From positions 14,578,501-14,642,500 of the forward strand of contig NC_079381.1 of the NCBI RefSeq assembly GCF_021018895.1: a stretch of 64,000 nucleotides of DNA, in the 5' to 3' direction. The stretch comes from Seriola aureovittata (Eukaryota > Chordata > Actinopteri > Carangiformes > Carangidae). Position 1 is the first letter of the stretch. The number at the start of each line of letters is the position of its first letter. The notes below the pieces were generated by a model. The model was not told the origin of the DNA, did not search any database, and saw nothing but the letters and a program-made list of their open reading frames with translations. A program made the position numbers and the translations under genes. Shown one piece after another: positions 16,201-57,420 of this stretch.

Positions 16201-18111
16201 CTGAAATCCTACACAGTGATTATAATTATTATAATGGTGCTGTTGTAATTACTGTGGTGGTGGATGAAGACGAGGAGGAGGAGGTGGAAGGGGCTATGGT
16301 GGTCGTGGTGGTGGTGGCGGTGGCAGTGTTACTGTTGTTGTAGTAGCGAGCGTGTGGGTGGAAGGCTCGTGCAGCTGGGAAACCCATGATGGGGGACTTG
16401 ATAGCCATGCCCATGGGAACCGGGCCGAGCAGAGACGACCTGGCCCCAGCTGTGAAGAACTGACGGAACTGCTGGCCACCCATCCCAAAGTTCCGCATGT
16501 TACCTGGATGAAATAAAAGCATGAAAGGAGTTTTAGACTTCTTCATGCTTTTCAACATATCATCTATGAAAATGTCAAATAAAAATTCGAATGCTGTTTC
16601 TGATTATCAGCTACTATATGCAGGATGGGGGCTTTGCCAGATACTGCCGTCTTTAAACTCTAATCCCAACTGTACCCTGCATCTGCTGCATCAGTAAGGC
16701 CCCCTGCAGCATGGGATTGGGGGCGATGAGGGTAGTCTGGGTCGTCTGGCACAGGTTGACCATTCTGGGAGGAGGTGCTGTCTGGGGAGGCACAGGAATG
16801 GCTCTGTATAGCAAATGCACAAGAGAAAATAAACATGCAGCATTATTTCAACTGATGCAAAGTTATGTAAATCTGTAGGAAAAGAGGTGCAGAGTCTCAG
16901 CCAAAAGATCAATTCCTGTCCACAACCAGAGCAGAGTAGTCACCTTCTGACTAATCTAGAAATTTATTTAACACACACCCATATTATTTGACAATTAGCG
17001 AACATCCTGATGTAGAAATTAAAATTTGATGACATGGACAACTGCACACAAATGTTCTCTCCAAATGCAAGCTGTCTGTGTGATTATTTCACAATCATGA
17101 TGATTATTTATGCATACCTTATTTTCCCTCAAGCTATGTTCTGACCCAGTCAAGCGTGTAGTGGCTCTGGTACAGACTAGCTTTTATGAGAAGTAATTTT
17201 CCTTCCATATCAGCTTTGGCATAGAGTCCATTTTAAGTTTTCATTTTTTATAGCACATAATTGCATTGCATAACACAATAAGTTTCGCAAACAAGTGCTT
17301 AAAACCAGTAGGCAGTAAGTCTCACAAGTATAACCCTATAGAAAGATAATATTAAATCAAATTAATAAGAACATTAGATTTGCATAAAAGCTTTCTCATG
17401 TTGTATGATATATAGCAAAAGTAAATAGAAGGGGAATGAACACACATCAGGGAAGTAGCAATGAATGACAAAGAAAACAGGTGAAGTTTGGGGTTTTGGT
17501 GGGATCATCCACAGAATAAACAAGAGGCCTGCATCCTGGGTTTGTATGACGATTAAAGACGCAGAATCAAACGCTGATAGGTAACATGGCACAAGCCCAC
17601 AGGGTACTTTGTATCACAAATCAGGTTGTGTGCTGTTGCCAGGAGGCCATAATAGAGGTGATGTGATCATACTTTATGGTCGAGAGTCAGTAATCTTGCA
17701 ACATTGTTTTATATAACCTGCAGTTTATCAATATTACTCTTGCAAGCCAGATAACAGAGCATCGCAATAGTCCAACTTTTGGACAAATATCACTAATACT
17801 AAATTAAAATGCTGCATGATTATGAATTTGCAGCCACCCCGAATCGTACAGTCTGGTATGTGTTGTGACAGGGCTTCCAGCTCAGCCAGCAGCCACACGT
17901 TTCACCTAGGAGGCCCTGCCTCATCCCCGGTCTCGAGTTCACTTGCTTACCGCGGTGTCTGGTGGTGGTGATGGGCGACATGATGCCCCGGAGGTGGCTG
18001 CGGTGGAGGAGGCGGAGGCTGCTGCTGGAAAAGTTGTTGTAGCTGCCGCAGGTGCTGGTGAAACTGCTGCTGTTGCTGCTGCTGCTGCTGATGGATGTGT
18101 GGATTGAACAT
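11471..18111 (-). CDS. ciz1: CDKN1A-interacting zinc finger protein 1 (ciz1), 15 coding exons
   Basis: Exons: 18111-17951, 16803-16676, 16503-16253, 15195-15078, 14891-14804, 14559-14477, 14333-14254, 14085-13879, 13786-13656, 13455-13362, 13170-13057, 12947-12795, 12654-12576, 12466-12345, 12013-11471. They total 2352 nt, 783 residues (human about 898); all junctions are GT-AG and all phases agree. Residues 1-54 are Q/P/H-rich (MFNPHIHQQQ), followed by NPMLQGALLMQQMQ and the family motif SLLGPVPMGMAIKSP. Three C2H2-type fingers follow: CYLCSITCHNQQNFRSHM, WCATCHTHFTSSIMDHRR and CTICKKHFRTSQIFVEHLQ (roughly 350-480). Then come an acidic run, the motif YDPDTVYGSSFFVPV and a matrin-type finger CRLCNKFYHFESSALHTHC (about 570-596). 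The long last exon is S/E-rich and ends in a basic tail (PKRRSGRATNRR). Known role: nuclear-matrix protein that binds p21 and promotes cyclin A-dependent initiation of DNA replication. The long central Q-repeat region of the mammalian protein is largely absent. Confidence 0.95.
12746..12767. repeat. Run of 22 G in a ciz1 intron
   Basis: Pure G on the plus strand (C-run in the ciz1 transcript), between the exons 12795-12947 and 12576-12654, in an intron of only 140 nt. Length is prone to sequencing error. Confidence 0.9.
13239..13272. repeat. (TA)n microsatellite in a ciz1 intron
   Basis: About 17 perfect TA units between the exons at 13057-13170 and 13362-13455. Nothing else is recognised in that intron. 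Confidence 0.95.
15196..16252 (-). other. ciz1 intron 3 containing a MITE-like repeat
   Basis: The acceptor side (CTGTGTAAAG before exon 4) is poor in pyrimidines. The middle holds the repeat listed at 15560-15905. The rest is AT-rich and unremarkable. Confidence 0.8.
15560..15905. mobile_element. Non-autonomous DNA-transposon-like repeat ('gattaatcgatta' family)
   Basis: Diagnostic blocks are GGTTAATCAATCATTCTATA, ATGTCAGAAAAAAGTGAAAA, TAGTTTTGTCCACACAACTG, AATATATTCAGTATAATATC and the end ATTGATTAATCGAGTAATTG followed by TTTGAGCTCTAA. This order fits the widespread teleost repeat with ATTAATCGATT-rich ends, usually treated as a hAT-type MITE. Short remnants of the same kind of end are seen near 19040-19105, 24320-24365 and 26318-26345. 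Confidence 0.6.
16804..17950 (-). other. ciz1 intron 1
   Basis: Intron between the Q-rich first coding exon and exon 2, with donor CG|GTAAGC at 17950 and acceptor ATACAG at 16806-16804. It is AT-rich. No exon, RNA gene or repeat was recognised. Confidence 0.8.
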
Positions 18112-48548
<30,437 letters not shown>

Positions 48549-49208
48549 GTGAGATCCCACATACACACGAATTTAGATTTCTGTATTTGCATACTTCGAG
48601 TTTATTTTATTATACTGTATTTGTAAATGTTTTGTTCTGATGCCTGTTTGTGTGATTTATCTGTCAAAGGCCTGCTTGTCAAATCTTCAATGCTTCATTC
48701 GAACTGACAAGTGGGCCGTGTTTCTCTGCTTTGTTGTGTTTGCTAAAAACATTGCAGCACAAAACATTGGTAAAATAATGTGACAGCGCACGTAAAAGTT
48801 TGTTGCACGAGGGTGGGTATTTAGCAAGAAAACAAAAAACAGCCTAAAAAGGGAAAAGAAAAAACTCTGCAGAATTGACGGCAGCAAATTACAGGCAAAA
48901 CTACAATTTAATTATTAAAAGTGACGTCTTAAAAAAAGCATTTGACAGGATAATAGATTATTGGAATACAAATACAGCATGACTGAATTTCTGAGGCTGA
49001 TACCAAGATTCAAAATCTGATAACAAAATATTGCCTTTTTTCTTTACATATATCGCATAAAAACTTTTATGATTTAGTTATTAAAGAGTTGTAGCTGAGG
49101 TATACAGTATGATGTTAGCGAGACATTTTACAGTTGAAAAAATAAAGTTGTCACTGCCCTCTGGACCACAACAGCAGGGCCAGCCCTATAATCGAGAATG
49201 TCCTTCCC

Positions 49209-49236
49209 TGACTGACTGACTGACTGACTGACTGAT
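49209..49236. repeat. (GACT)n tetranucleotide repeat
   Basis: Six perfect GACT units in the last dnm1 intron. Adjacent AT-rich DNA (49330-49520) is made of AAAT/ATTT-type units in both orientations. Confidence 0.85.
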
Positions 49237-50120
49237 AAATTTACACTATAGGTCAGCAGAGTGCCTCGTCACTGAGTTGGAGTTTCTGTATCAAACAGGT
49301 TCTATTTATGAAGGACAAAAAATGCCATAAGTATAAATAAATAAATAAATGCCAAAATGAGTAATTAAAATATATAAATATTTGTATTTCTACATTTATT
49401 TATTTATCCATTTATTCATTCATACATTTATTTATTTCTGCATTTCAGGATTTATTCATGTATTTATTTATGTATTTATACATTTTATTTATATCTACAT
49501 CTATTTATTTATTTCTGTGTCTGTATGTTAATTAGGTAATTAGGTAATTGGTCCTTCCTCAGTCTAAAGCCGGATTGGTTATAGCGGTGTGATTGATTGG
49601 ATTACATGTTTGGAATGAAATTTCAATCATAACTCCAACCCAGTGATTTTCATTCCAATAAACTCCAATGACTATTGTGTAATCTTGTAATCTGACTAAT
49701 ACTTTGTGGTACACTGAGACGTGACATTTTACTGCAAGAGCAATGTATCTGCGTCTTTACTGCACAACCTTTAGACATCATCACCCAAAAACTATGCATC
49801 TAATGTAACAACAGCACTTGTATCATATTTTCCAGCAAATTACAAAACCAGCAGAATTATTTCAGTGTTTTTTCTCCACCAGTTTCTTTTCCAGTTTCTG
49901 GTCCAAAAGTCATTCCAGCTCATCCCACCGGCAAATATGACTATCGGTCAAGTTCAGTGGTTGTCCTCTGCACACAGACATGATTTGACCCTACATGCTT
50001 TGTTACTGGGCTGACTGGTCAAAGCGGTGTCCCATGATGCTTTGCAGAACTATTAGGAGGTAGCCACAGTCTCACTGTCTCCAGACCTTAGCCACAGCCG
50101 CTCAGCTCGCTGACATAAGG

Positions 50121-50121
<1 letters not shown>

Positions 50122-50169
<48 letters not shown>

Positions 50170-50265
50170 GGTCCTTTCCAAAGAGTCAGGACCCCCCAGT
50201 ATGTCAGACACCGAAGCTGGCATACACATGTGCATACCAGAGCCCCCTGCCCTGCCCTGTTCCCA

Positions 50266-50319
<54 letters not shown>
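50122..50319. repeat. Inverted pair of (TG)n and (CA)n tracts
   Basis: TG at 50122-50167 and CA at 50269-50319, separated by about 100 bases of unique sequence. The two arms are complementary over some 45 bases, so the transcript can form a long hairpin. Confidence 0.9.
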
Positions 50320-50320
<1 letters not shown>

Positions 50321-50931
50321 GCTGCTTCTAATAAACTTACTTCATTTCAAAGAAGGGGCACAGAGTAAGAGAGGGACTGAATTGTAGGGGAGACGAGGGG
50401 AGGAGACAGGAGTGTCTCTTGTTAGCTGGTTAGCAGCAGGAGTAACAAGGACCATGTGAAGGGAGAGAAAGTGGGGAGAAGAGGGGGAAGGCAAGGAGGT
50501 GGAGGAGGTGGAAAAAGGGTTGGTGTGGACTTTTATATCCTCCCTTCTTACCTTTTTCCCATCGTTTCCTTAATACATTCTCAAAACTTCATCCCAAAAT
50601 CCAGAACAAACTCTTCTTCATCCTCATCTCCCCGCATCCATCTGTCCATTCCCTTTCTGTCTCAGTCTTTCCTTGTCACCCTCTTGTTCTACTCTGTCCC
50701 CTCCCTCCATCTCTCCCTCCCTGCTTGTGCTGTATATTTATTTGAACATGGAAAAAAAACGAGGGCGCGGAGAGACCCAAAACCAACACACAGTGCTGGT
50801 GTTGAAGCTCAGCGCCACGGCTGAAGGGTACCACAGCACTGCAGAAAGAAAAGAACAGGAAAATGAGACAGAAAAAAAAGGAACTTTCCATTATGTTTCC
50901 TATCCAAGTTGAACATTTTTATACAGTCCAG

Positions 50932-50932
<1 letters not shown>

Positions 50933-50999
<67 letters not shown>
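50933..50999. repeat. (CA)n microsatellite
   Basis: About 33 uninterrupted CA units. Confidence 0.97.
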
Positions 51000-51002
<3 letters not shown>

Positions 51003-51294
51003 AGGTTAGAGTACTCATGAGGGCTTATACTTACATGTGCACCTGGGTGGATACTTGCCAAAATACACACAGTTGATAAAAAGCTGGAAACAGTTTTATG
51101 TTAAGATTAATGGCACAAAAAATTTTTAAAAAAATCGTATGACTGCCTGCAGAGAAAAACAGATTTTGTGCATCTTTTTCTGTAGCTTTATACAAACACA
51201 TTGACATGTTTCTTTATACTAACAGACAAAACAGCACAGTGCCGTTTTATTGGTTGCCTCTCGTCATGGGGAAAACCCTTGCTGTAGTCTGGCA

Positions 51295-51373
51295 ACACAC
51301 ACACACACACACACGCGCACACACAAGCACACACAAACACACACACACATACAAACACACACACACACACACA

Positions 51374-51406
<33 letters not shown>

Positions 51407-51478
51407 CTAGACACTAATAATAACTTTCAACCCAACAAGTGGTGCCAGGATGTTTTGGTTAGTGTGCATGAATGTGTA

Positions 51479-51545
<67 letters not shown>
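51295..51545. repeat. Inverted pair of (CA)n and (TG)n tracts
   Basis: CA-rich with interruptions at 51295-51405 and pure TG at 51482-51545, facing each other across 76 bases. Capable of a long stem. Confidence 0.92.
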
Positions 51546-51547
<2 letters not shown>

Positions 51548-51910
51548 CTAGAAACCTTCTGGTCTGTATTACCACAGGACATGCCGATTCTTTGAATCAG
51601 GCTAAAAGCCTCCCCAAAGCAGGGAGAAAGAGAGAGGGAGCGAGATGTACAGTAAACGGAGAAAAAAAATGGTTGAAAAGAAAACAAAAATGTACTTAAA
51701 AAAAAACAGACACCACTGTGATGTTATAGATTCTCAGCACAAGTGATATTCATATAATCGTATGAATCAGATTTTAAATTTATACACGCGTGTGTACAAA
51801 GATATTTTCCCCGTTGACATTAACACACGGACACACAAACAGAATAAATGGCTTTTCTGTCCTTTAGTGGTTGTAGGATCTATTTTCTTTGGGTGCCCTT
51901 TTGGCTCTTA

Positions 51911-52102
51911 GTGTGTGTGTGTGCGTGTGTGTGTGTGTGTGTGTGTCTGCCTGGGTGTGTGTGTGTCTGCCCGGGTTTCCCTGGTCCTGCTGTAAAGCTG
52001 CCAGAAAGCCAGACTCGCCTGGTGATCCCAGCTGTAAACATCCTGGGGGGAAACAGCAGACTGCTGCTTTAAACGCACTCACCAGAAACATGCAGCCTGC
52101 TA

Positions 52103-52156
<54 letters not shown>

Positions 52157-52345
52157 TTGTACGTGTGTGTGTGTGCTTGTGCGTGTGTGTGTGTGTGTGC
52201 TTGTACGTTTGTGTGTGTGTGTGCTTGTGCGTGTGTGTGTATGTGCGCTTGTACGTTTGTGTGTGTGTGTGCTTGTGCGTGTGTGCGTGCCTTTTTTTGC
52301 TGTGTATGTGCATGCACTTATATGTGGGTGTGTGCTTGTTCCCGG
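51911..52345. repeat. Compound TG minisatellite
   Basis: TG tracts at 51911-51964 and 52107-52153, then several copies of a roughly 20- to 30-base unit of the form CTTGTGCGTGTGTGTG / CTTGTACGTTTGTGTG up to about 52285. It is a higher-order repeat made from degenerate TG. Confidence 0.88.
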
Positions 52346-53528
52346 GGCAGTGACTAAATTTCAAAAAAAGCTTGTGTGCATGGTGGTAGGGCTCTAAATG
52401 GAAACAGGTTGGTTTGTGGTTTTCATTCCTGTAGACGATGCTCTGTGATGGGACACCGTGTGAATGTGTCTGCCCTCTACTTTGCTTTTGTGTATTTTAG
52501 ACAGATAAGGGGTTCAAAACGGCATACGCAGTGGGTTCACTTTATCAGAGACACGCAGGCTGGGAGTCAAACTGCGGCCCCCGACGAAGAAGAAGCAGAA
52601 AAGAAAACATAATAGAAAATGAGACAGGGGGTCTTGCTAGACTTGTTACGGTTCACATGATGTCACCTACAAACACTAAAGCCACAAACAATTTTCTGTC
52701 TTTTTTTGGGAGAGCTATACAAAGCCTGGCGAACAGACAATGACAGAGTGGCTGCTCTTTCAGCATTTTTTTTATTTTTTTTATGGTGGCTTCCTGCCTC
52801 TCTGCACATTACATGGTCATTTGAGGTAAAGCAGCCACAAGTTGATGCAGGGACGGCAGAGACGTAATTGTACATTTTGGTCAAGAGTGCAGTGTGATGT
52901 TGGGGGTTTACTGTGTGTTTTAGTTATCTTTTTGGGTAAGTGTTCATTTTTTGTGTGTGTGGTTGAACTTTTTCTGGTTTCAGTTCTCAGTTTTTAGATC
53001 TTTTGGTTTTGTATAAAAAGAAACAACAATATGTTGAGAATGTCACTTATATTTATTTGTGTTTTTTTAAATATATTTATATAATTCTGTAGTTCAATAT
53101 AGAATTTCCCATTTTGTGTATTATCATAGGTGTAATTTTTGTGACCCTTTAATTGCTTTTTAATCTGCTTGAGAAAGAAAAATAGAAACAGAGTCAGATA
53201 GATATCCAAACATCTTTATTTTTTTTATCTTTTCATCTTCATCAGATTTCACTTTTAGGTCAATGACAAATCAAGCAATACAAAAAAACGATACAAAGCA
53301 AAATAAAGTATAATCTCATTTCTCTTTATAGCAACTAGTTTAAAAAAAACTTTAGGACTTATGTATCCGTCTTTCATAAATCCATGCCAGACGAGGGCCA
53401 GGCCTCTGTGGTGGGGCCTTTGGATGCTTTATTTAGGCTTGCGCTGGCCTCGTCCAGATGGACGAGGGGTGGTGCTGCGTGTTCCCACAGCCTGATGTGC
53501 TCGTGTCTGCTGGATGCTCCTTTCGAAC

Positions 53529-53570
53529 GTTGTCTCTCTCTCTCTCTCTCTCGCTCTCTCTCTCTCTTTT
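53529..53570. repeat. (CT)n microsatellite beside mir-199
   Basis: CT-rich tract with one CG interruption, ending about 38 bases from the 3p arm of the hairpin. In the antisense primary transcript it is a GA-rich tract downstream of the hairpin. Confidence 0.9.
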
Positions 53571-53601
53571 AGTGTCTTTGAGTCGTCCCGTGCTTCCCCG
53601 G

Positions 53602-53675
53602 CCAGCCTAACCAATGTGCAGACTACTGTACAACCACTACTTCCTGAACAGGTAGTCTGAACACTGGGCAGGCGG
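53602..53675 (-). ncRNA. mir199: mir-199 precursor hairpin, antisense in a dnm1 intron
   Basis: On the minus strand the 5p arm (plus 53646-53668) begins CCCAGTGTTCAGACTACC, the miR-199a-type 5p sequence. The 3p arm (plus 53608-53629) begins ACAGTAGTCTGCACATTG, the shared miR-199-3p sequence. A 16-nt loop separates them, and the flanks GCC / GGC extend the stem. Both arms look intact over their full 22-23 bases. In mammals each dynamin gene carries a mir-199 copy on the opposite strand of an intron, and DNM1 hosts mir-199b in this part of the gene, so position and strand agree. It is transcribed independently of dnm1; the promoter would lie to the right (above 53700) and is not identified. Confidence 0.97.
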
Positions 53676-53750
53676 GCTGGGCGGCTGGAGGATGCTGTGG
53701 AGAAGCTTTTACCCATGCTCACACATTCAGTGCAAAGACGCTGTCAGACA

Positions 53751-53774
53751 CACACACACACACACACATACACA
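53751..53774. repeat. (CA)n microsatellite
   Basis: Short CA tract with one TA, about 80 bases upstream of the mir-199 hairpin in its own orientation. Confidence 0.85.
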
Positions 53775-54809
53775 GTAAAGTGTATACTCACTGTGAATCC
53801 AGTATCAGACTCTTGAGTCCAGCTCCTCCTGCTCTCACGGTCTGAGTCCTGCAAAGTGCTGATTAGGCTGATTGAGCGAGCAGGAGGAGAAACAGCGTGT
53901 GAGGGATGGATGAAGGGGGGCCAACAGGGAGGTGGAGAGGTTAGACAGAGGTGATAGCCACTGATTGGTAGATTCAACGACATTCCCTCCTGTGAGAAGC
54001 AGCATTCCTCACTGAGCTCTGGAGGAAACCAAAACGTTGGCTATACCAAATACCAGTGACAATCATTTAATAAATCTGATGATTTGATCGGAGCCTTCTG
54101 TGAATTGTCAGGGGTATTATTGGTCAAAACTGTCAATTACTGTCAATTAAGTTCTTTTTCAACCGAGAAATGATTAGATTGAGGAAAAGTACCATTTTCT
54201 TGGCAAAAAACCTTTCTAGGTTTGTTTAGTGAAAAAACATTCACACACAAAAATACAGAGACGAGCATTAATGTATACACACAAGGTCATACCCCATTTA
54301 GCTCAAATTTACACAACCTAAACTCTGTCTGCCCCCGCTGACCCCCCGGGCCAAAAATAAATAAATAAAGGCCAGGATGTTTTACAAACTGTTTAAAAAA
54401 ACTGATAAGATGAGGCTGTCAGTGCTCTTAGTTCCTGGTTAGTAACTGATCAGGGAATAGTTGTGGTCAGATGAGCTCACGCCAAGTCTCAGCCAAGTCT
54501 GACCCAACACCTCCCACTAAAACACTCTAACATTTAGTCTCCTTGACACATGACATACGGAAAGAAGTTTCTCCTTGCGGAGGGAATACCTGTGACTGGA
54601 TGATCATCCTTTCTCTTCTTCACATCTTACTGTCTTGAATGAAGTCTCTTCTTTTTTGCTTGGCACTTGTTTCGTCTCCTTCTTGGCTAGCTACCGCCAT
54701 TTCATCTCCTGACGTCCTTTCGTTCAACACTGCCGCACCGTTGAGCCAAAAACCTCACAGATTGTGTTCAAATGCTACCTCTGCGTCTTTTTTTTGGATT
54801 TGTCTTCCG

Positions 54810-55100
54810 AAGCTTCCCAGAGCGGAGAGAAAAAGAGAGAGAGAAAAAGGCGCTCTAATAGCGAGCAAGGTGAACCGGCTAGAGGCTCAACGTGGCAAAG
54901 GACTGGCCACCAAGTTTCCCCTTCGAGAGACAGAAGGAGAAAAAGGAACGAGAGAGAGAGGAGATATGGAGGGAGAAGGAGGAGGAGCTCGCCGGCCCCC
55001 CATTTTTCCTTTCCTCTCTCCTCTCTTCTTCTTCTTCTCCTTCTCTCTCCCCTCCTTCCCTCTGTCTGCCCCCCCCTCTTTCTTTCTTTTTTTTTTCACT
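54810..55100. repeat. Purine-rich then pyrimidine-rich low-complexity DNA
   Basis: GA-rich sequence (about 54810-54990) followed by TC-rich sequence (about 55000-55090) forms an inverted low-complexity pair. Long open frames over it (such as 54639-55145) come from base composition. Confidence 0.8.
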
Positions 55101-55613
55101 GACTTTTTGGGAGAAAGTGGAAGGTCAAAGGTGAACAGGAAGTGAGACACATTCATTTGGCATGTGCGTTGTAAAGTTTAGAAAGGGAGTGAGGGATTGG
55201 CTGCTGACGGAGGGAACTTTTTTAGTGGAAGCGTATGTGGGCAGATGGGAGGATGTCTGCGTTTGTGCGCTCACGTGGAGGCATATTAAGCGTCTGCATG
55301 TTCTTCCCTTCCCATCCAGTCTATGTGCATCTCTACTTATGGTACATGTGAGTGCATATGTGGTTTTTGAGTGATGGATATGTGTGTAGGAGTGGGGCTG
55401 GATGAGAGCTGAGGCTCCACGGTCTTTGTAGCCAGGGCAGGAATGTCGGCGTTTTCTTGGCAAGCAGGAGGAAGCCTTGTAATAACTCCAGATGTGCAGC
55501 CCTGTGGTCTCCATCTCTCTCTTGCTCCCTCTGTTTTTACTTCTAAAGCTGATTTCCTCTCCCTGTCCGACTCGAATAAAGAGCCCTTTATGCAGCTCTG
55601 CAGCCTTCCCGAT

Positions 55614-55645
<32 letters not shown>

Positions 55646-55682
55646 ACACACACACACACCCGCACACACGCACACACACACA
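55614..55682. repeat. (CA)n microsatellite
   Basis: CA tract with a few interruptions. It pairs with the TG tract at 55773-55817, across a G-rich segment. Confidence 0.92.
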
Positions 55683-55687
55683 GAGGC

Positions 55688-55719
55688 GGGGGGGTGGGGG
55701 GGTGGGGTGGTTTGGGGGG
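55688..55719 (+). other. G-quadruplex-forming motif on the sense strand
   Basis: G runs of 7, 7, 4 and 6 are separated by loops of one to six bases (55688-55694, 55696-55702, 55704-55707, 55714-55719). The motif lies between a CA tract and a TG tract. It could fold in DNA or in the dnm1 pre-mRNA. Prediction only. Confidence 0.7.
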
Positions 55720-55772
55720 CTGGTTGGAGGGGTGACATAATACTGGTAAATCAGAAGCAGAGCAAGAGAGGT

Positions 55773-55777
55773 TGTGT

Positions 55778-55817
<40 letters not shown>
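55773..55817. repeat. (TG)n microsatellite
   Basis: About 22 TG units with one TA, the inverted partner of the CA tract at 55614-55682. Confidence 0.92.
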
Positions 55818-55820
<3 letters not shown>

Positions 55821-57029
55821 GACGAGAAGGAAAAGTTTGTGTGACTCACAGTTAAGACATACTGTAGTCAAAATTTGCCTCCTTCACCTTCATTTCACAC
55901 ACACACACTCACACACAGTCATGTTTAGGTTTGGTTCTTCTGGCAGGAGTAATTAATGCTAGTGTTTCCAGGTGTGTGTGCCTGTATCTCTGAGTGTGTG
56001 TGTGCGTGGGTGCGCGTGTGTGTGTGTGTGCAGAGGTGGCCAAGGCAGTGTGTTTGTTTTAGCTATGGTTTCTGAGCTCCGACCTGAGCTCCAAATCAAA
56101 GCAGGTCTGATCTCAGGAGAGACGAGTCAGCAGTACTGGCAGAGACGGAGGGATGTGGAGGGGAAAGTGACAGAAACGGAGAGGAGAATGGAGATGAAAG
56201 AGGGACGAAGAACTTAAAAACGTGGGGCAAAAAGGAGGCAAAGAGCGGAGAGAGAGAGAGAGAAAAACGTCAAATGTGTCTGAGAAACAAACCAGAAAAA
56301 GAGATAATGACATGAATCAATCCTCACTGGATGATTGTTGCAGTTTAGTTTCGGGTTCAGGGATTGAAAGGAGTGCATTTTAATGGGTGGGTGGGGGAAG
56401 CACTGCGGTTGCACCAACATTGTTTCCACTGTTTGGATGACCAGGCAGGCAGCTTCCTTCTCAAACTCTTACTCATTAAAGCCAGAAATACTGAGAAAGT
56501 ATGCACACACACACACACACATCAAGTGTAATCTGTGATTCCACGTTATTCTGTGTTGTCATGAAAATACTGCCGGTTAATACCGTCACGAAAAACCTCA
56601 AGTTTCTGACTTTGCTTTTCCCGTCTTCGTATTTTGATATTGCATTAAGGCGGATGACTCTGTCAGTTCATGTGGGTGTAATTGTATCTTTTGTGTGTTT
56701 GCATCAGTGTGGCGAGGCTGAGCTTGTGAACACTGTGCTGTAGATTTATTTGAGAGTGTGTATAACACACTGGCCAAACCCCATAAAGGCCGCCCCCAAA
56801 ATGTGATCCCTTGTATTTCATGCGAGTGTCATCAGTCAGCTGTGTTTTGGTGAAGCTAGTTTTTTCTAAATAGCTCATGAGATAGCATGTCAAATAGCTA
56901 TTATTCTTGTTGGAAAAGACGAATGTGATCCGTATAATAGCTTGGTTTTATATCGTGTCATTATCATTTCTCTGTGGAAATAAGAAACCAAGAAACTGTC
57001 CAGCATATTTCAACTATTGTCCAAAAAGA

Positions 57030-57420
57030 TAGTGGTGTGGTCAAAGTGTAAGGAATAAGATATCCATTTTGGGAAATAAGCTTCTTTGCTTTCTGGCAGA
57101 GAGTTAGATGACAACATTTATATCATTCTCATTTTGTGTGTTATAATATAGGGCTACAGCCGGTTAGCTTAGCTTGGCATAAAGACTGGAAACATCTTGT
57201 CTGTCTCTGTCCAACGGTCAAAATCCACCTAGCAGCATCGCTAAAGCTCACTAGTTAACGTGTTATACGATTTTTGTTTAATCTGTGCAAAAAACCAAAG
57301 TGTAAAAATAACAACTCACCATTTTATGGTATGGGTTATATGTCGGGTTGTTTTTGTTCAACCAGAAAGCGAATATGTGCATTTCCCAAAATGTCAGATA
57401 TTTCCTTTAAGATACACTGA
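57030..57420 (+). mobile_element. Dispersed repeat with 'cagccggttagcttagcttggcataaagactgg' core
   Basis: Recognised from a run of blocks in fixed order: GGGAAATAAGCTTCTTTGCT, GAGAGTTAGATGACAACA, CAGCCGGTTAGCTTAGCT, GGCATAAAGACTGGAAACA, CTAAAGCTCACTAGTTAACG and CAAAGTGTAAAAATAACAAC. This is a very common intronic repeat of percomorph fishes. Non-coding and diverged. Class not assigned. Confidence 0.65.

Noticed and set aside
54639..55145. 168-codon plus-strand frame with an apparent signal peptide
   Set aside because: It runs through GA-rich then TC-rich low-complexity DNA, and overlapping frames on both strands are equally open. No domain.
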